64,000 nucleotides of DNA from Moraxellaceae bacterium (GTDB lineage: Bacteria > Pseudomonadota > Gammaproteobacteria > Pseudomonadales > Moraxellaceae): the NCBI GenBank assembly GCA_029267635.1, contig JAJUIK010000002.1, forward strand, positions 175,981 through 239,980, read 5' to 3'. Under the pieces are notes generated by a model. It worked only from the letters and a program-made list of their open reading frames with translations. It had not been told where the DNA came from and did not search any database. A program made the position numbers and the translations under genes. Shown in pieces: positions 38,268 through 48,253 of the stretch (positions within the stretch are counted from its first letter, which is position 1; each line of letters starts with the position of its first letter).

Positions 38268-39434
38268 ATGCGCGAGTACGCTGTATTTACCTCGGAATCT
38301 GTAAGCGAAGGCCATCCAGATAAAATGGCTGACCAAATCAGTGATGCTATTTTGGATGCCATCTTAAAAGAAGACCCAGATGCGCGGGTTGCTTGTGAAA
38401 CGCTGGTCAAAACAGGTGCGGTTGTACTTGCGGGTGAAATCACAACAACTGCGAATGTCGACTTTGAAACAATTGTGCGTCAAACCGTGAATGGCATCGG
38501 TTATCACCATTCTGACCTGGGTTTTGATGGTTCGACCTGTGCTGTCATCAACATGATTGGCAAACAGTCACCGGAAATTGCACAAGGTGTAGACCGCCAA
38601 AAACCTGAAGATCAAGGCGCCGGTGACCAAGGTTTGATGTTTGGTTATGCCAGCCGTGAAACCGATGTATTGATGCCAGCGCCAATTTCCTATGCACATC
38701 GCCTCATGGAAAAACAGGCCGAGTTGCGCCGTGGTGGACATTTATCTTGGTTACGTCCAGATGCAAAAAGTCAGGTGACATTTGCCTATGAAAATGGTGT
38801 ACCCGTTCGTTTGGATGCCGTGGTTCTTTCAACCCAGCATGATCCGGAAATTTCTCAAGCCAAGCTTAAAGAAGCGGTGATTGAGGAAATTATCAAACCG
38901 GTGATACCTGCTGAAATGTTCCATGCCGAGACCAAATTCCATATTAATCCGACCGGTATGTTTGTGATCGGTGGTCCTGTGGGTGACTGTGGTTTGACCG
39001 GCCGTAAAATTATCGTGGATACCTATGGCGGTATGGCACGTCATGGTGGTGGTGCATTTTCCGGTAAAGATCCATCTAAGGTCGACCGTTCTGCAGCTTA
39101 TGCCGGCCGTTATGTAGCGAAAAATATCGTTGCGGCAGGTCTTGCAGATAAATGCGAAATTCAGGTGTCTTACGCCATTGGTGTGGCTGAACCTACCTCG
39201 ATTTCGATTAATACCTTCAACACAGCCAAAGTGGATGAAGCCTTGATCATCGCCTTGATCCGTGAGCACTTCGATTTACGTCCATACGGCATTACCCGCA
39301 TGTTGAACCTAATCCAGCCAATGTACAAAAAAACTGCAGCTTATGGCCACTTTGGCCGTGAAGGTTCGGATACTGCCTTTACTTGGGAAAAAACCGACAA
39401 GGTTGAAGCATTGAAAGCTTCTGCTGGCCTGTAA
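38268..39434 (+). CDS. metK: S-adenosylmethionine synthetase
   Basis: MetK makes SAM from methionine and ATP. The 388-residue protein has [16 protein letters not shown] at the start, the ATP-binding [12 protein letters not shown] and the phosphate loop [19 protein letters not shown]. The start at ATG 38268 follows AGGA; an upstream in-frame ATG four codons earlier is less likely. It consumes the methionine made by the MesD/MesX system encoded about 18 kb away in the same window. Confidence 0.97.
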   Translation: MREYAVFTSESVSEGHPDKMADQISDAILDAILKEDPDARVACETLVKTGAVVLAGEITTTANVDFETIVRQTVNGIGYHHSDLGFDGSTCAVINMIGKQSPEIAQGVDRQKPEDQGAGDQGLMFGYASRETDVLMPAPISYAHRLMEKQAELRRGGHLSWLRPDAKSQVTFAYENGVPVRLDAVVLSTQHDPEISQAKLKEAVIEEIIKPVIPAEMFHAETKFHINPTGMFVIGGPVGDCGLTGRKIIVDTYGGMARHGGGAFSGKDPSKVDRSAAYAGRYVAKNIVAAGLADKCEIQVSYAIGVAEPTSISINTFNTAKVDEALIIALIREHFDLRPYGITRMLNLIQPMYKKTAAYGHFGREGSDTAFTWEKTDKVEALKASAGL

Positions 39435-39447
39435 GGTATTCCTCTCT

Positions 39448-39475
39448 AAAAAACCCGCTGATGCGGGTTTTTTTA
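39448..39475 (+). terminator. Intrinsic terminator of metK
   Basis: AAACCCGC / GCGGGTTT with a TGAT loop is followed by T residues. Confidence 0.9.
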
Positions 39476-39537
39476 TTGAAAAATTACTATAGATTCAGTA
39501 TTTATAACTTATACCCACTTTATAAAGTAGATAATCT

Positions 39538-39840
39538 ATGCCAATTCTTTTGCAAGTCGATTTCCCAAGCAATGGCCCTTTTGGTGATGAAATGGCACAA
39601 GCTTACCAACCCTTAGCGGAAAGCATTAATCAGGAGCCTGGTCTGATCTGGAAAATCTGGACCGAAAATAGTGAAGCGGGAGAAGCCGGTGGCATCTATT
39701 TATTTGATAGCCAGGAAAATGCGAAAAACTACTTAGACATGCACACAGCACGCTTGCAAAGTTTTGGTGTGCAAAATATTCGCGGCAAAATTTTTACAGT
39801 GAATGATACTTTGTCTCGCATTAATCAAGCCCCCCTCTGA
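39538..39840 (+). CDS. YdhR-family putative monooxygenase
   Basis: A 100-residue ferredoxin-like alpha/beta barrel protein. It starts MPILLQVDFPSNGPFGDEM, with EPGLIWKIWTENSEAGEAGG and IYLFDSQENAKNYLDMHTAR as the YdhR signature. The family is grouped with antibiotic-biosynthesis-type monooxygenases but its substrate is unknown. It is monocistronic. Confidence 0.82.
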   Translation: MPILLQVDFPSNGPFGDEMAQAYQPLAESINQEPGLIWKIWTENSEAGEAGGIYLFDSQENAKNYLDMHTARLQSFGVQNIRGKIFTVNDTLSRINQAPL

Positions 39841-39862
39841 GTGCTCAATCTATTCAAAAAAT

Positions 39863-39906
39863 AAAAAATCCTGCACGGTGTACTCATCACCTCAGCAGGA
39901 TTTTTT
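39863..39906. terminator. Bidirectional terminator with a composite stem
   Basis: AATCCTGC (39867-39874) pairs with GCAGGATT (39895-39902), with an inner GGTG/CACC stem and A/T runs on both sides. It serves the converging genes ending at 39840 and 39916. Confidence 0.78.
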
Positions 39907-39915
39907 ATTTACTAT

Positions 39916-40167
39916 TTATTGACTGCTACTGTTACGGTCCTGATTCAACACTTGTAATAAGGTCGGTTGTGTTGGGGTATCCTGATGATCTTTAAAATAC
40001 ACCTGTACGATCTGAAAGACGACTGCTACCACTAAACAGGCAGAAATACAAAACACCCAAAGACCATAGGGACTGCGAATATTATGTGAACCACATTCTG
40101 GACATTCTTTGTCTTCTGCCGTCAAAATTTTATCACAGCAGGCACAACGATATTGATGGTACAACAT
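39916..40167 (-). CDS. Small membrane protein with N-terminal zinc ribbon
   Basis: An 83-residue protein. Residues 8-27 carry CACCDKILTAEDKECPECGS, a two-pair Cys zinc ribbon, followed by one membrane segment (GLWVFCISACLVVAVVFQIV). The C-terminal 30 residues are polar. I know no function. Confidence 0.7.
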   Translation of the reverse strand: MLYHQYRCACCDKILTAEDKECPECGSHNIRSPYGLWVFCISACLVVAVVFQIVQVYFKDHQDTPTQPTLLQVLNQDRNSSSQ

Positions 40168-40465
40168 AGGCTTACTCCTACTTTGTCCGTCGATTCATTA
40201 TTATTTTTACATTACTTATAATATAAAAACATTTTGATGAAGGATCCATTGCTCTTATGTGAAGGTTTGTAATTGAGGCATCAAAATATAAAATTTTTGT
40301 ATGTCTAACAGATGACAGGATTGCACCAATCTAAAGTAATTCAAATATTCAATTCTCATTTTTTTCTTGCTTTAAATTTTATACCTACTGATCCAGCACA
40401 TTTTTCCAAGTCTATCTCTCGCCAGATTCTGCTAGACTGAACATAATCATTGAGGAGTAAAATGC

Positions 40466-40663
40466 ATGGTACAGTTAATCAACAAGGGAGGCTTTCGTGA
40501 GCGGGCAAACCGTAGTCGTCGCTATGCGGGTTCAGAAAACCGACAAACCACACTGGCACCGAATAGCTATACAAAAAAAGAGGAACAAGCGATCGAAACG
40601 GCAACGACTAGACCATTAGTCAATGTTCAGGATCAAACTCAATCTTCAGATCAAACCGGTTAA
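40466..40663 (+). CDS. Possible small basic/polar protein
   Basis: A 65-residue frame starting MVQLINKGGFRERANRSRRY, with GGAG eight bases before ATG 40466. It is polar, rich in Arg, Gln and Thr, with no fold signature. Its stop codon overlaps the stop of the converging transporter gene by four bases. A second frame starting GTG at 40498 (40-residue basic peptide) has its own strong GGGAGG site inside it, so which frame is translated is uncertain. Confidence 0.45.
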   Translation: MVQLINKGGFRERANRSRRYAGSENRQTTLAPNSYTKKEEQAIETATTRPLVNVQDQTQSSDQTG

Positions 40664-41292
40664 TGCAGTATCTTGAACGCATCCAAGCACAGCCATACCG
40701 CAAACAGCAGAAACAAAACACCAGAAAGCAAATCAATATAACCACCTGAACGCTGATAGAGTGCCTTGATACGCGGTAACGACATAATCCACATAAAGAT
40801 GGCAAAGGTCAGAAAAGTTTGCACAGGAATTAGCACCGCCAATTGGGATTGAATACTACTAGAAGCCGATGAACTGAGCGCTAAAGAAAAAACACTACTG
40901 AAATAAACCAGTGTCTTGGGATTGGATAAATTGGTCAATAATCCCAACAAAAAGTAGTTTTGCACCGTCTGGACAGCCCCCATTTCCCAGACAGTTTTTT
41001 GCTTGAGAGTCGCCCGGCCCGCTTGTAACATGCCCCAGCCCATCCGGGCAAGAAATAATCCACCCAACAACATCAGTATCTGCTGAATCCACGGCCGTTG
41101 TTTAATCAATACGGTAAAGCCCGCCAAGGTCAGTATCACCCAAAGCACAATGCCTACCGAAATACCGAGAATAATTTTTAAAGTGTTGCGACGTGTAGTG
41201 GATGCTGCACTTTTCGCAATCAAGAGTACATCCGGTCCAGGGCTGAGTTGCGCGACAAAATGTAATAAACAGATGGTGAATAACAGGGACAT
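40660..41292 (-). CDS. LysE/RhtB family amino acid exporter
   Basis: A 210-residue inner membrane protein with six predicted helices. The N-terminal family motif is FVAQLSPGPDVLLIAKSA and the middle motif is LTNLSNPKTLVYFSSVF. The substrate is probably an amino acid or a homoserine-like compound, not assignable from sequence. It is convergent with the small frame at 40466. Confidence 0.85.
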   Translation of the reverse strand: MSLLFTICLLHFVAQLSPGPDVLLIAKSAASTTRRNTLKIILGISVGIVLWVILTLAGFTVLIKQRPWIQQILMLLGGLFLARMGWGMLQAGRATLKQKTVWEMGAVQTVQNYFLLGLLTNLSNPKTLVYFSSVFSLALSSSASSSIQSQLAVLIPVQTFLTFAIFMWIMSLPRIKALYQRSGGYIDLLSGVLFLLFAVWLCLDAFKILH

Positions 41293-41333
41293 CAGCTCAA
41301 GATCATTAAAAAATAAACGGGGATAAATACAGA

Positions 41334-41663
41334 TTAATGCTGGCTAAAACCCAGATAACGGTACATTCCCTCTACCCCAAGTTCGGCCTGTATGTGGTGT
41401 TCTACCGGATAGTCGCTACTAGTCAAAGTGGCAGCGATATTCATTTCAGGATCTTCATGAATATCATCAACGCCTTGCGATAAGCTAGCTTCAAAACGAT
41501 CACTGATAAATTCAAAACCCAAATCCATGGCAATATATAAAGTATGTTCACATGGTTGCACATACTGTTCCTGTTGCCAGTCAATCACGGCTCGCTGACA
41601 AAAAGGACACACGATATTGGCATCGGCAGGCAGAATAGTCGGTGTAGCAACAGTCATGGTCAT
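41334..41663 (-). CDS. Hypothetical protein with one CxxC pair
   Basis: A protein of about 109 residues starting MTMTVATPTILPADANIVCPFCQRAVIDW. A CPFC pair near the N-terminus and a later Cys-His suggest a partial zinc site; the rest is acidic. An open frame continues to 41711, but a perfect TATAAT at 41691-41686 sits inside it, so the shorter start is preferred. The function is unknown. Confidence 0.6.
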   Translation of the reverse strand: MTMTVATPTILPADANIVCPFCQRAVIDWQQEQYVQPCEHTLYIAMDLGFEFISDRFEASLSQGVDDIHEDPEMNIAATLTSSDYPVEHHIQAELGVEGMYRYLGFSQH

Positions 41664-41685
41664 CTCATCAGAATATTTGCGGATT

Positions 41686-41691
41686 ATTATA
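41686..41691 (-). promoter_or_regulatory. Consensus -10 element for the gene at 41334-41663
   Basis: The minus strand reads TATAAT here, 23 bp before the chosen ATG. No good -35 box is seen at 17 bp. Confidence 0.45.
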
Positions 41692-41936
41692 GCCCTTTTG
41701 TGCTCACTCACCTGCTATAAATTGCATGGAAAACATGAATGAGACCATCGTTACGGTATGTAACTATCTTTCATTATGTTTGAACACAGCATCCCCCCAA
41801 TAAAAGTTCTCATCATTCCAGAAATAGAACAAAACATTGCATGAACATCTATAGTCGATATTTTTGTCATTTGGCATAATGGCTGCAATGAGATAAATCA
41901 CCGACTTGCGACAGGCAAGGCGGTAGGAGATAAAAG

Positions 41937-42632
41937 ATGAACGCCTATTTACATAAAAGTTCTGATCGTGGCCATGTTAAAGAAGGCTGGCTCGAAACTT
42001 ATCATAGTTTTTCTTTTGCCAGCTGGTATGACCCACGCTTTATGGGGGTGAGTGCATTGCGCGTGATTAATGATGACACTATTGCAGCACATAACGGTTT
42101 TGGCACCCATCCGCATGACAACATGGAAATTCTGACCTGCGTTCTCTCCGGACAGATTACCCACAAAGATAGCATGGGCAATAAAAAGCATATCCGTGCC
42201 GGTGAATGGCAATTGATGAGTGCCGGCACTGGTGTACGCCACAGTGAAATCAATGAAACTGATGAACCGGTTCACATGCTGCAAATCTGGTTATTGCCGA
42301 ATGTCCGGGATGCTGAACCAACGTATCAGCAGATTTCACGCAATCCAAAAGAGACGCCCAACCAATGGCATACCATTGTGGCACCGACAGACGATGCACC
42401 CATGTTTATCCGTCAGGATACCATCATTCAATCTGCTTATCTGGTGGCAGGTCAGACACTGCCAATTCAAACAAGTAAAGGTTTGAACTATGTGCATCTG
42501 ATTGAAGGCTCAGTCCAAATCGGTGAATATACAGTCAATGCCGGCGATGCCTTGGCCTTTGCTGATCCAAGTGAAATTATCGCCAGTGAAGATGCCTTAA
42601 TGATCTGGTTCGATCTACCCGCCAAAGCATAA
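41937..42632 (+). CDS. Pirin family protein (YhhW-like)
   Basis: A 231-residue bicupin. The metal ligands are visible as FGTHPHDNMEILTCV and GTGVRHSEINETD (three His and one Glu). The family includes E. coli YhhW, which has quercetin 2,3-dioxygenase activity in vitro. The N-terminus RGHVKEGWLETYHSFSFASW is typical. It is monocistronic with its own terminator. Confidence 0.9.
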   Translation: MNAYLHKSSDRGHVKEGWLETYHSFSFASWYDPRFMGVSALRVINDDTIAAHNGFGTHPHDNMEILTCVLSGQITHKDSMGNKKHIRAGEWQLMSAGTGVRHSEINETDEPVHMLQIWLLPNVRDAEPTYQQISRNPKETPNQWHTIVAPTDDAPMFIRQDTIIQSAYLVAGQTLPIQTSKGLNYVHLIEGSVQIGEYTVNAGDALAFADPSEIIASEDALMIWFDLPAKA

Positions 42633-42650
42633 ACGTCAAGTACAGAGAAT

Positions 42651-42681
42651 AAAAAACCGAATCAGCAGATTCGGTTTTTTA
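42651..42681 (+). terminator. Intrinsic terminator of the pirin gene
   Basis: The stem CCGAATC / GATTCGG with an AGCA loop is flanked by A and T runs; it probably also works for the converging fxsA-like gene. Confidence 0.85.
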
Positions 42682-42702
42682 TTGATGTAGACAGGAATTT
42701 TA

Positions 42703-43266
42703 TTAATTCACATCTTTCATTTCAATTTTTTTGGCTTCAGGACTAATTTCACGCGCCTCGCCATCAATAATACTGGAATCACCACCACGTTGCTGGTTTT
42801 GCATTTGCTGCATCTGACGCATCATGTCTTCAAAAGGATTGCCACCGCCCTGACCTGCTGCACCCATGCCACCCATCATACCGCCCATCATTTTATCCAT
42901 CATGGCTTGCTGACGTTTGGCCATGGTTTTCATTAATGCATTACGAAAAGCGGTTTGTACACTAGGAATCATCACCAGCACTGCCAATACATCGGTAATT
43001 AAGCCTGGTAATAACAGTAGAAAACCCGACATTGCAGTGGCCAATTTTTTGCTGACTGCAGGGTCATTGCCCAGTTGCCCGGTCATTTGCATTTGTTGTA
43101 ATTGCGGCATGATATTCGCGGTACTCGAACGAATCAGGTTCAAACCAATAAAAAAGGCAATAATGAACCAGAAAAATACATACCAGCCACTGATGAACTG
43201 TGCTACGCCAATCCATACCGCAATCTCAAGAATCGCACCAAGTACAACGATAAGAAGTAAATTCAT
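42703..43266 (-). CDS. FxsA family membrane protein
   Basis: A 187-residue protein. Two N-terminal membrane segments ([20 protein letters not shown] and [18 protein letters not shown]) and a third, [20 protein letters not shown], match FxsA, a cytoplasmic membrane protein linked to phage exclusion by F plasmids in E. coli. The C-terminal tail is Met/Gly/Gln-rich ([10 protein letters not shown]), unusual and longer than in E. coli. Confidence 0.85.
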   Translation of the reverse strand: MNLLLIVVLGAILEIAVWIGVAQFISGWYVFFWFIIAFFIGLNLIRSSTANIMPQLQQMQMTGQLGNDPAVSKKLATAMSGFLLLLPGLITDVLAVLVMIPSVQTAFRNALMKTMAKRQQAMMDKMMGGMMGGMGAAGQGGGNPFEDMMRQMQQMQNQQRGGDSSIIDGEAREISPEAKKIEMKDVN

Positions 43267-43391
43267 GTAAAACTAAGTCTAATCTCAAAAAGAAAATTGA
43301 ATTCAGTATCGGTTCAGCGAAAGGCCGGATCAAGCTTTTTTCATACTGTTATGTAACAATAAGGCCTATATTGTATTTTTCAAGTCTAAGC

Positions 43392-43937
43392 ATGTCACTC
43401 ATTATTGGTATCGATCCAGGCTCACGTCTAACAGGTTATGGCATTATTGAAAAGCAGGGGCAACATTTGCGTTTTGTCGATGCCGGAACCATTCGTACCG
43501 AAAGCACCGACATGCCGGAACGTTTAAAACGCATCTTTGTCGGCATTGAACGCATTGTAAAATTCCATGGCCCAACCGAAGCCGCCGTAGAACAGGTGTT
43601 TATGGCACAAAATCCAGATTCCGCCTTAAAACTGGGTCAGGCTCGTGGTGCTGCGATTGCAGCACTGGTCAACCTGGATCTGGATGTGGCGGAATATACC
43701 GCACGCCAGATTAAACAGTCGGTTGTCGGCTACGGCGCGGCAGATAAAGACCAGGTACAAATGATGGTGATGAAACTGCTAAATCTGAGTATCCGGCCAC
43801 AAGCCGATGCAGCCGATGCACTTGCCGCAGCGATTTGCCATGCGCATGCGTCAGGCAGCATGACCAAACTGGCAGTACTCAACGCACTCGGCGGGATGGC
43901 CCGCGGACGCAGCCGCAACAGCAGCAGACGGCGCTAG
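43392..43937 (+). CDS. ruvC: Holliday junction resolvase RuvC
   Basis: A 181-residue RNase-H-fold nuclease. The catalytic acids are visible in [17 protein letters not shown] (Asp), [20 protein letters not shown] (Glu) and [17 protein letters not shown] (Asp pair). ATG 43392 gives the family start; seven extra codons upstream are discarded. The usual partners ruvA and ruvB are not adjacent here. The C-terminal tail is basic ([11 protein letters not shown]). Confidence 0.95.
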   Translation: MSLIIGIDPGSRLTGYGIIEKQGQHLRFVDAGTIRTESTDMPERLKRIFVGIERIVKFHGPTEAAVEQVFMAQNPDSALKLGQARGAAIAALVNLDLDVAEYTARQIKQSVVGYGAADKDQVQMMVMKLLNLSIRPQADAADALAAAICHAHASGSMTKLAVLNALGGMARGRSRNSSRRR

Positions 43938-43943
43938 TCACAT

Positions 43944-45464
43944 TTATTTTTTACAGCATGGACAACTACAGCCTTTATTTTTGCCAGAAGCGTGACGATT
44001 GACCAGTTGATAAATCGCCCGTTTCATCTCCTGTGCCTGCAAGCCACGCATGCCATGTTCAGCCAATAGATCGCCGGCCTGTGCATGCAACGTGACAATT
44101 TCATGCAAAGCGATTTTCTGATGCAACTGGGCTTTTAAACTGGCGATCATACCGGCCAGTACATCGCCCATACCACCTGTGCCCATCCCCGGATTGCCTG
44201 CAGTACAAATCCATAGTTGGTCTTTTTCCAAGATCAGGCTACCGGCACCTTTGAGCAGCCATTGCCCGGCATAACGCTGTTGCAGTTGCTGAATGGCTTG
44301 CACCCGGTCGGATTCGACCTGCTGCACGCTGATATTCAATAACCGGGCTGCTTCGCCTGAATGCGGAGTGGCATAGATATGTGCTGCGAGCTGAGCCTCG
44401 GGGTGAATGGCTAAAAACCACAAGGCATCGGCATCCAGCACCACCTCGAGCTGCTCATTGTTGAGCAAACGTGGAAACCAGCGCTGGAATTGTGCCTCGG
44501 CCCAAGCATCACGCCCAAGCCCCATCCCAAAACAGACGGCATCAATATGTGCTAATACTTCATCCAGCTCAGCATCGGATAAGGCATCTAAATCTTTCAG
44601 CATGATATTTGGGGCACGGGCTAAAATGGCTGCATGATGTTTTGCATCGCAGGCAATGGTCACTTTTCCTGCACCTGCAGCAAATGCGGCTTCTGCCGCC
44701 ATGATCACAGCACCGCCCATATTAGCATGCCCCCCTACCACCAGCACATGCCCATAACTTCCTTTATGCCCATGGGCTTCACGGCGTGGCAATCGAATCT
44801 GCTGTGGCGATAAATATGCTAAAGGCTGTAGTTCATGATCTGCTGGGATCAAGGAAATACAATTCACCTGTCCTGAATATTCTTTGCCTTGTCCGGTAAA
44901 CAATCCAGCTTTTAAGCCCAGCACCGTATAGGTATGCTGTACCTTGACGGCACACGGTAGAGGCATACCTGTGTTGGCCTGCAAACCACTTGGGATATCA
45001 ATCGCAACTTTCAGTCCCGATTGGGCATTGAATTGGTGAATGGCAGTTTGCCAACCTGTATCCAACTCTCGATTTAAGCCAATCCCAAACAACGCATCAA
45101 TATGACAATCAAACGGCTGTTCAGGTTGAAAATGGGGATGAATGGTCAGTCCCAAAGCACTGGCCTGAGCATGCGCCTGTTGCAGATCAACAGATTCTCC
45201 CAACGGCGCAGCAAATATTTCCACATGATAGCCTTGTTGTTTTAAATAACAGCCGACCAGATACCCATCGCCGGCATTATTGCCCTGACCACACCACACG
45301 GCGATGCGCTGGATTGGGTTGGAATGATGCTGAAAATGCTGCTCTAAACGCTGAGCAATCTGCCAAGCTACCTGCTGCATCAGGCCAAATGAGGAGTTTT
45401 GCTGTGCAAACCAGCGGCGTTCCCATGCTTGCACATCACGGCTATGATAAACTGGCTGGCGCAT
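43944..45464 (-). CDS. nnr: Bifunctional NAD(P)H-hydrate epimerase / ADP-dependent dehydratase
   Basis: This enzyme repairs NADHX and NADPHX. The N-terminal epimerase (YjeF_N) domain has VWCGQGNNAGDGYLVG; the C-terminal ribokinase-like dehydratase has GHKGSYGHVLVVGGHANMGG, ATPHSGEAARLL and GNPGMGTGGMGDVLAGMIA. The 506-residue length suits the fused form. The tail ends in a Cys-rich GCSCPCCKK, which may be a metal site or simply an extension. It is divergent from queG, 24 bp away, as yjeF and queG neighbours often are. Confidence 0.95.
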   Translation of the reverse strand: MRQPVYHSRDVQAWERRWFAQQNSSFGLMQQVAWQIAQRLEQHFQHHSNPIQRIAVWCGQGNNAGDGYLVGCYLKQQGYHVEIFAAPLGESVDLQQAHAQASALGLTIHPHFQPEQPFDCHIDALFGIGLNRELDTGWQTAIHQFNAQSGLKVAIDIPSGLQANTGMPLPCAVKVQHTYTVLGLKAGLFTGQGKEYSGQVNCISLIPADHELQPLAYLSPQQIRLPRREAHGHKGSYGHVLVVGGHANMGGAVIMAAEAAFAAGAGKVTIACDAKHHAAILARAPNIMLKDLDALSDAELDEVLAHIDAVCFGMGLGRDAWAEAQFQRWFPRLLNNEQLEVVLDADALWFLAIHPEAQLAAHIYATPHSGEAARLLNISVQQVESDRVQAIQQLQQRYAGQWLLKGAGSLILEKDQLWICTAGNPGMGTGGMGDVLAGMIASLKAQLHQKIALHEIVTLHAQAGDLLAEHGMRGLQAQEMKRAIYQLVNRHASGKNKGCSCPCCKK

Positions 45465-45488
45465 TTTTTATTCTCCATCGACTGGTCT

Positions 45489-46586
45489 ATGACTGCATCT
45501 CAAGCAACCCGAAATATTCCCATTGAACAGATTGATCCTGAAAGCCTCAAAGCTTGGATTAAGGCTCAGGCGCTGGAATTGGGTTTTGCTGATTGTGTCA
45601 TTGCCAAACCGGATGCTCAAGCGCAAATCCCGCATCTAAAAAAATATTTAGAACAGGGGTTTCAAGCCGATATGCATTTTCTCTCGGAAAATCTGGAGAA
45701 ACGTGCAGACCCAACCTTACTGGTCCCCAACACCAAAAGCATTATTTGTGTACGTATGAATTATCTGGTGGAACGGCCACAACCACGGCATGTGCCTGAT
45801 CAACCCAACAGCGCCATTATTGCGCGTTATGCGCGGGGGCGGGATTATCATAAAACCATGCGTGGCCGTTTAAAGACATTGGCCAGCAAAATCCGGGAAA
45901 AAGTCGGTGATTTTGAATCCCGGCCTTTTGCCGATTCTGCACCTATTTTTGAGAAATCACTGGCCGAAAGTGCGGGTATGGGCTGGACGGGTAAACATAC
46001 TTTACTGATCCATAAAAAATCCGGCTCATTTTTTGTCTTGGGTGAATTGTTTACTTCATTGGAATTACCTTTTGATGAACCCGCCACGGCACATTGTGGG
46101 TCATGTACCGCCTGTATCGACATCTGCCCTACTCAGGCCATTGTTGAACCATATATGCTGGATGCTCGTAAATGTATTGCTTACCTCACCATTGAATATA
46201 AAGGAGTGATTGCTGAAGAATTGCGCAGTGGAATCGGCAATCGAGTATTTGGCTGTGATGACTGCCAGCTGATCTGCCCTTGGAACAGCTTTGCACAAAC
46301 GACCACAATCGCTGATTTTGAACCACGCCACCAGCTAGATCACAGCAGTCTGCTGGACTTATGGCAATGGGATGAGGCCACCTTCCTGAGCAAAACCGAA
46401 GGTAGCCCCTTACGCCGTACTGGTTATCAGAGTTTTAAACGTAATATTGCCATTGGACTAGGCAATGCTCCGTACTCGGAAGAGATCATGCAACAGCTGG
46501 GTTCAGGCAAAGCCGTGCATGATGACCTCGTCAATATACATATTGACTGGGCCTTGCAGCAGCAACGATTCAAGAAATTTCAATAA
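45489..46586 (+). CDS. queG: Epoxyqueuosine reductase
   Basis: QueG is a cobalamin and 4Fe-4S protein that performs the last step of queuosine tRNA modification. It has FAEKSLAES/WTGKHT-type residues (APIFEKSLAESAGMGWTGKH) and two ferredoxin motifs, CGSCTACIDICPTQAI and CDDCQLICPWN. The start at ATG 45489 gives a 366-residue protein; the frame is open 30 codons upstream inside nnr but is not needed. If cobalamin is required, the cell must make or import it; MesD elsewhere in this window needs none. Confidence 0.95.
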   Translation: MTASQATRNIPIEQIDPESLKAWIKAQALELGFADCVIAKPDAQAQIPHLKKYLEQGFQADMHFLSENLEKRADPTLLVPNTKSIICVRMNYLVERPQPRHVPDQPNSAIIARYARGRDYHKTMRGRLKTLASKIREKVGDFESRPFADSAPIFEKSLAESAGMGWTGKHTLLIHKKSGSFFVLGELFTSLELPFDEPATAHCGSCTACIDICPTQAIVEPYMLDARKCIAYLTIEYKGVIAEELRSGIGNRVFGCDDCQLICPWNSFAQTTTIADFEPRHQLDHSSLLDLWQWDEATFLSKTEGSPLRRTGYQSFKRNIAIGLGNAPYSEEIMQQLGSGKAVHDDLVNIHIDWALQQQRFKKFQ

Positions 46587-46895
46587 CGGCTCAACACTTG
46601 CTTCATTTTTTGTTGTTTTTAACTTTGAACTCTACATGCAAAATCTACTGTAACTATCAAATTTTATTTACAAGTTTTTACAGAATGCGTCCTCATCGCC
46701 TGAAAGAGATCAGATTATCCTCTTGGTCGATAAAAAAACTTTGCACGCAACTGAATAATTCCTAAATTCAATGCAAATTTTTTTCTTGATCGAGAGAAAT
46801 TATAATTTCCACACAATTATGAAATATTTTGCCCTACTGTTTTTAGTGAAACAGGTTAATATCGACCCTAGTTTTTAAGGAATGATGGACGCATT
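46587..46895. other. Intergenic region upstream of bioB
   Basis: These 309 bp are AT-rich with no gene. Visible items are a perfect TATAAT at 46801-46806, a CTGTTT/AAACAG hairpin shortly before bioB, and GGTCGATA near 46723 with its complement TATCGACC near 46860. I found no full BirA operator (TTGTAAAC-spacer-GTTTACAA). Confidence 0.45.
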
Positions 46896-47885
46896 ATGCA
46901 GCTCAGAAATGATTGGACACGCGAAGAAATCCAAGCGCTCTACGAACAACCTTTTTTGGATCTCGTTTTTGCAGCACAACGTGTCCACCGCGAGCATTTT
47001 GCTGCGAATACCATTCAGGTCAGTACCCTACTGTCCATTAAAACCGGTAAATGCCCGGAAGATTGTAAATACTGTTCCCAATCTGCCCATTATGATTCCA
47101 AACTCGAAGCAGAAAAACGTATTGCTGTAGAAAAAGTGATTCAGGAAGCCAAAGAGGCTCAAGCCTCTGGCTCTTCACGTTTCTGTATGGGTGCAGCATG
47201 GCGTAACCCGCATGAGCGTGATATGCCGTATGTCTTGGAAATGGTACGCGAAGTCAAAGCGCTGGGTATGGAAACCTGCATGACATTAGGTATGCTAAAC
47301 CAGTCACAAGCTGAACGCTTGAAAGAAGCGGGTTTGGATTACTACAACCATAACCTGGACACGTCTCGCGAATACTATTCAAATATTATCAGTACCCGTA
47401 CCTTTGATGATCGTTTGAACACTTTGGATCATGTGCGTCAAGCTGGGTTAAAAGTTTGTAGCGGTGGTATCGTCGGTTTGGGTGAAAGCAGCGATGACCG
47501 TATTGGTTTACTGCTTGAACTTGCAACCTTGCCAATTCATCCGGAATCTGTGCCAATCAACATGCTGGTTCCAATTGAAGGTACACCAATGCAAGATGTC
47601 GAAAAACTTGATGTGATTGAATGGATCCGTACTATTGCCGTTGCTCGTATTATCATGCCGAAGAGCTATATCCGTTTGTCTGCAGGCCGTGAATCTTTAA
47701 GTGATTCTGATCAAGCGCTTGCTTTTATGGCCGGTGCTAACTCACTCTTCTCGGGTGAAAAATTATTGACCACACCAAATGCTGGTGAAGGCAAAGACCG
47801 TGAATTGTTCAACAAACTGGGTTTAACTGCTGAAAAAGCCAAACCGACGGTGGCTGAACTTTCAACAGATGCGATGTCTGCATAA
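46896..47885 (+). CDS. bioB: Biotin synthase
   Basis: A radical SAM enzyme that inserts sulfur into dethiobiotin. The cluster motif is CPEDCKYC (Cys53, Cys57, Cys60). The 2Fe-2S ligands lie in [19 protein letters not shown] and [13 protein letters not shown], and Arg in [10 protein letters not shown]. The 329-residue length is normal. The gene is alone, with no bioA, F, C or D nearby, the usual Acinetobacter layout as far as I recall. Confidence 0.97.
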   Translation: MQLRNDWTREEIQALYEQPFLDLVFAAQRVHREHFAANTIQVSTLLSIKTGKCPEDCKYCSQSAHYDSKLEAEKRIAVEKVIQEAKEAQASGSSRFCMGAAWRNPHERDMPYVLEMVREVKALGMETCMTLGMLNQSQAERLKEAGLDYYNHNLDTSREYYSNIISTRTFDDRLNTLDHVRQAGLKVCSGGIVGLGESSDDRIGLLLELATLPIHPESVPINMLVPIEGTPMQDVEKLDVIEWIRTIAVARIIMPKSYIRLSAGRESLSDSDQALAFMAGANSLFSGEKLLTTPNAGEGKDRELFNKLGLTAEKAKPTVAELSTDAMSA

Positions 47886-47898
47886 TCGGCCTGTCCTT

Positions 47899-47928
47899 AA
47901 AAAAGCCCGTTATAAACGGGCTTTTTTA
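47899..47928. terminator. Bidirectional terminator after bioB
   Basis: The perfect 9-bp stem AAGCCCGTT / AACGGGCTT is flanked by A and T runs; the minus-strand gene at 47930 ends against it. Confidence 0.92.
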
Positions 47929-47929
47929 T

Positions 47930-48151
47930 TTAAGAGGCCGTAATCAAAATCCCATAACGGGCATTGAGAAAATTCCCCTGACGGATCACATCCGTCCCCG
48001 CCGCATGAGTGACAGAAAGTTCCTGACTCAGCACATCAAAATGAAAGGAGTCAAAACTGTCTTGATGATGGCAAAGCCAGGTTAACGTATCTGCCAGATT
48101 ATCATCCACGATATAGGTTTCGGCTTTAAAATCTTTCATATTTTCGTTCAT
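47930..48151 (-). CDS. Small hypothetical protein
   Basis: A 73-residue acidic soluble protein (DFKAETYIVDDNLADTLTWL, then CHHQDSFDSFHFDVLSQELS). It ends right at the terminator. No domain is recognised; the well-placed terminator and typical codon use are the support. Confidence 0.55.
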   Translation of the reverse strand: MNENMKDFKAETYIVDDNLADTLTWLCHHQDSFDSFHFDVLSQELSVTHAAGTDVIRQGNFLNARYGILITAS

Positions 48152-48253
48152 CCTGCCTGTTCATCACACTTGCTTGATCATAGCGAAAATTTGAATTTTC
48201 TGATAATCCCATAACAGAAAGTCATCGCCTGCTTTTTCTGCCCTCGGGTGTAT

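Noticed and set aside
46587..46895. BirA operator upstream of bioB
   Set aside because: Only a single half-site-like TTTACAAG occurs; the inverted second half is missing.
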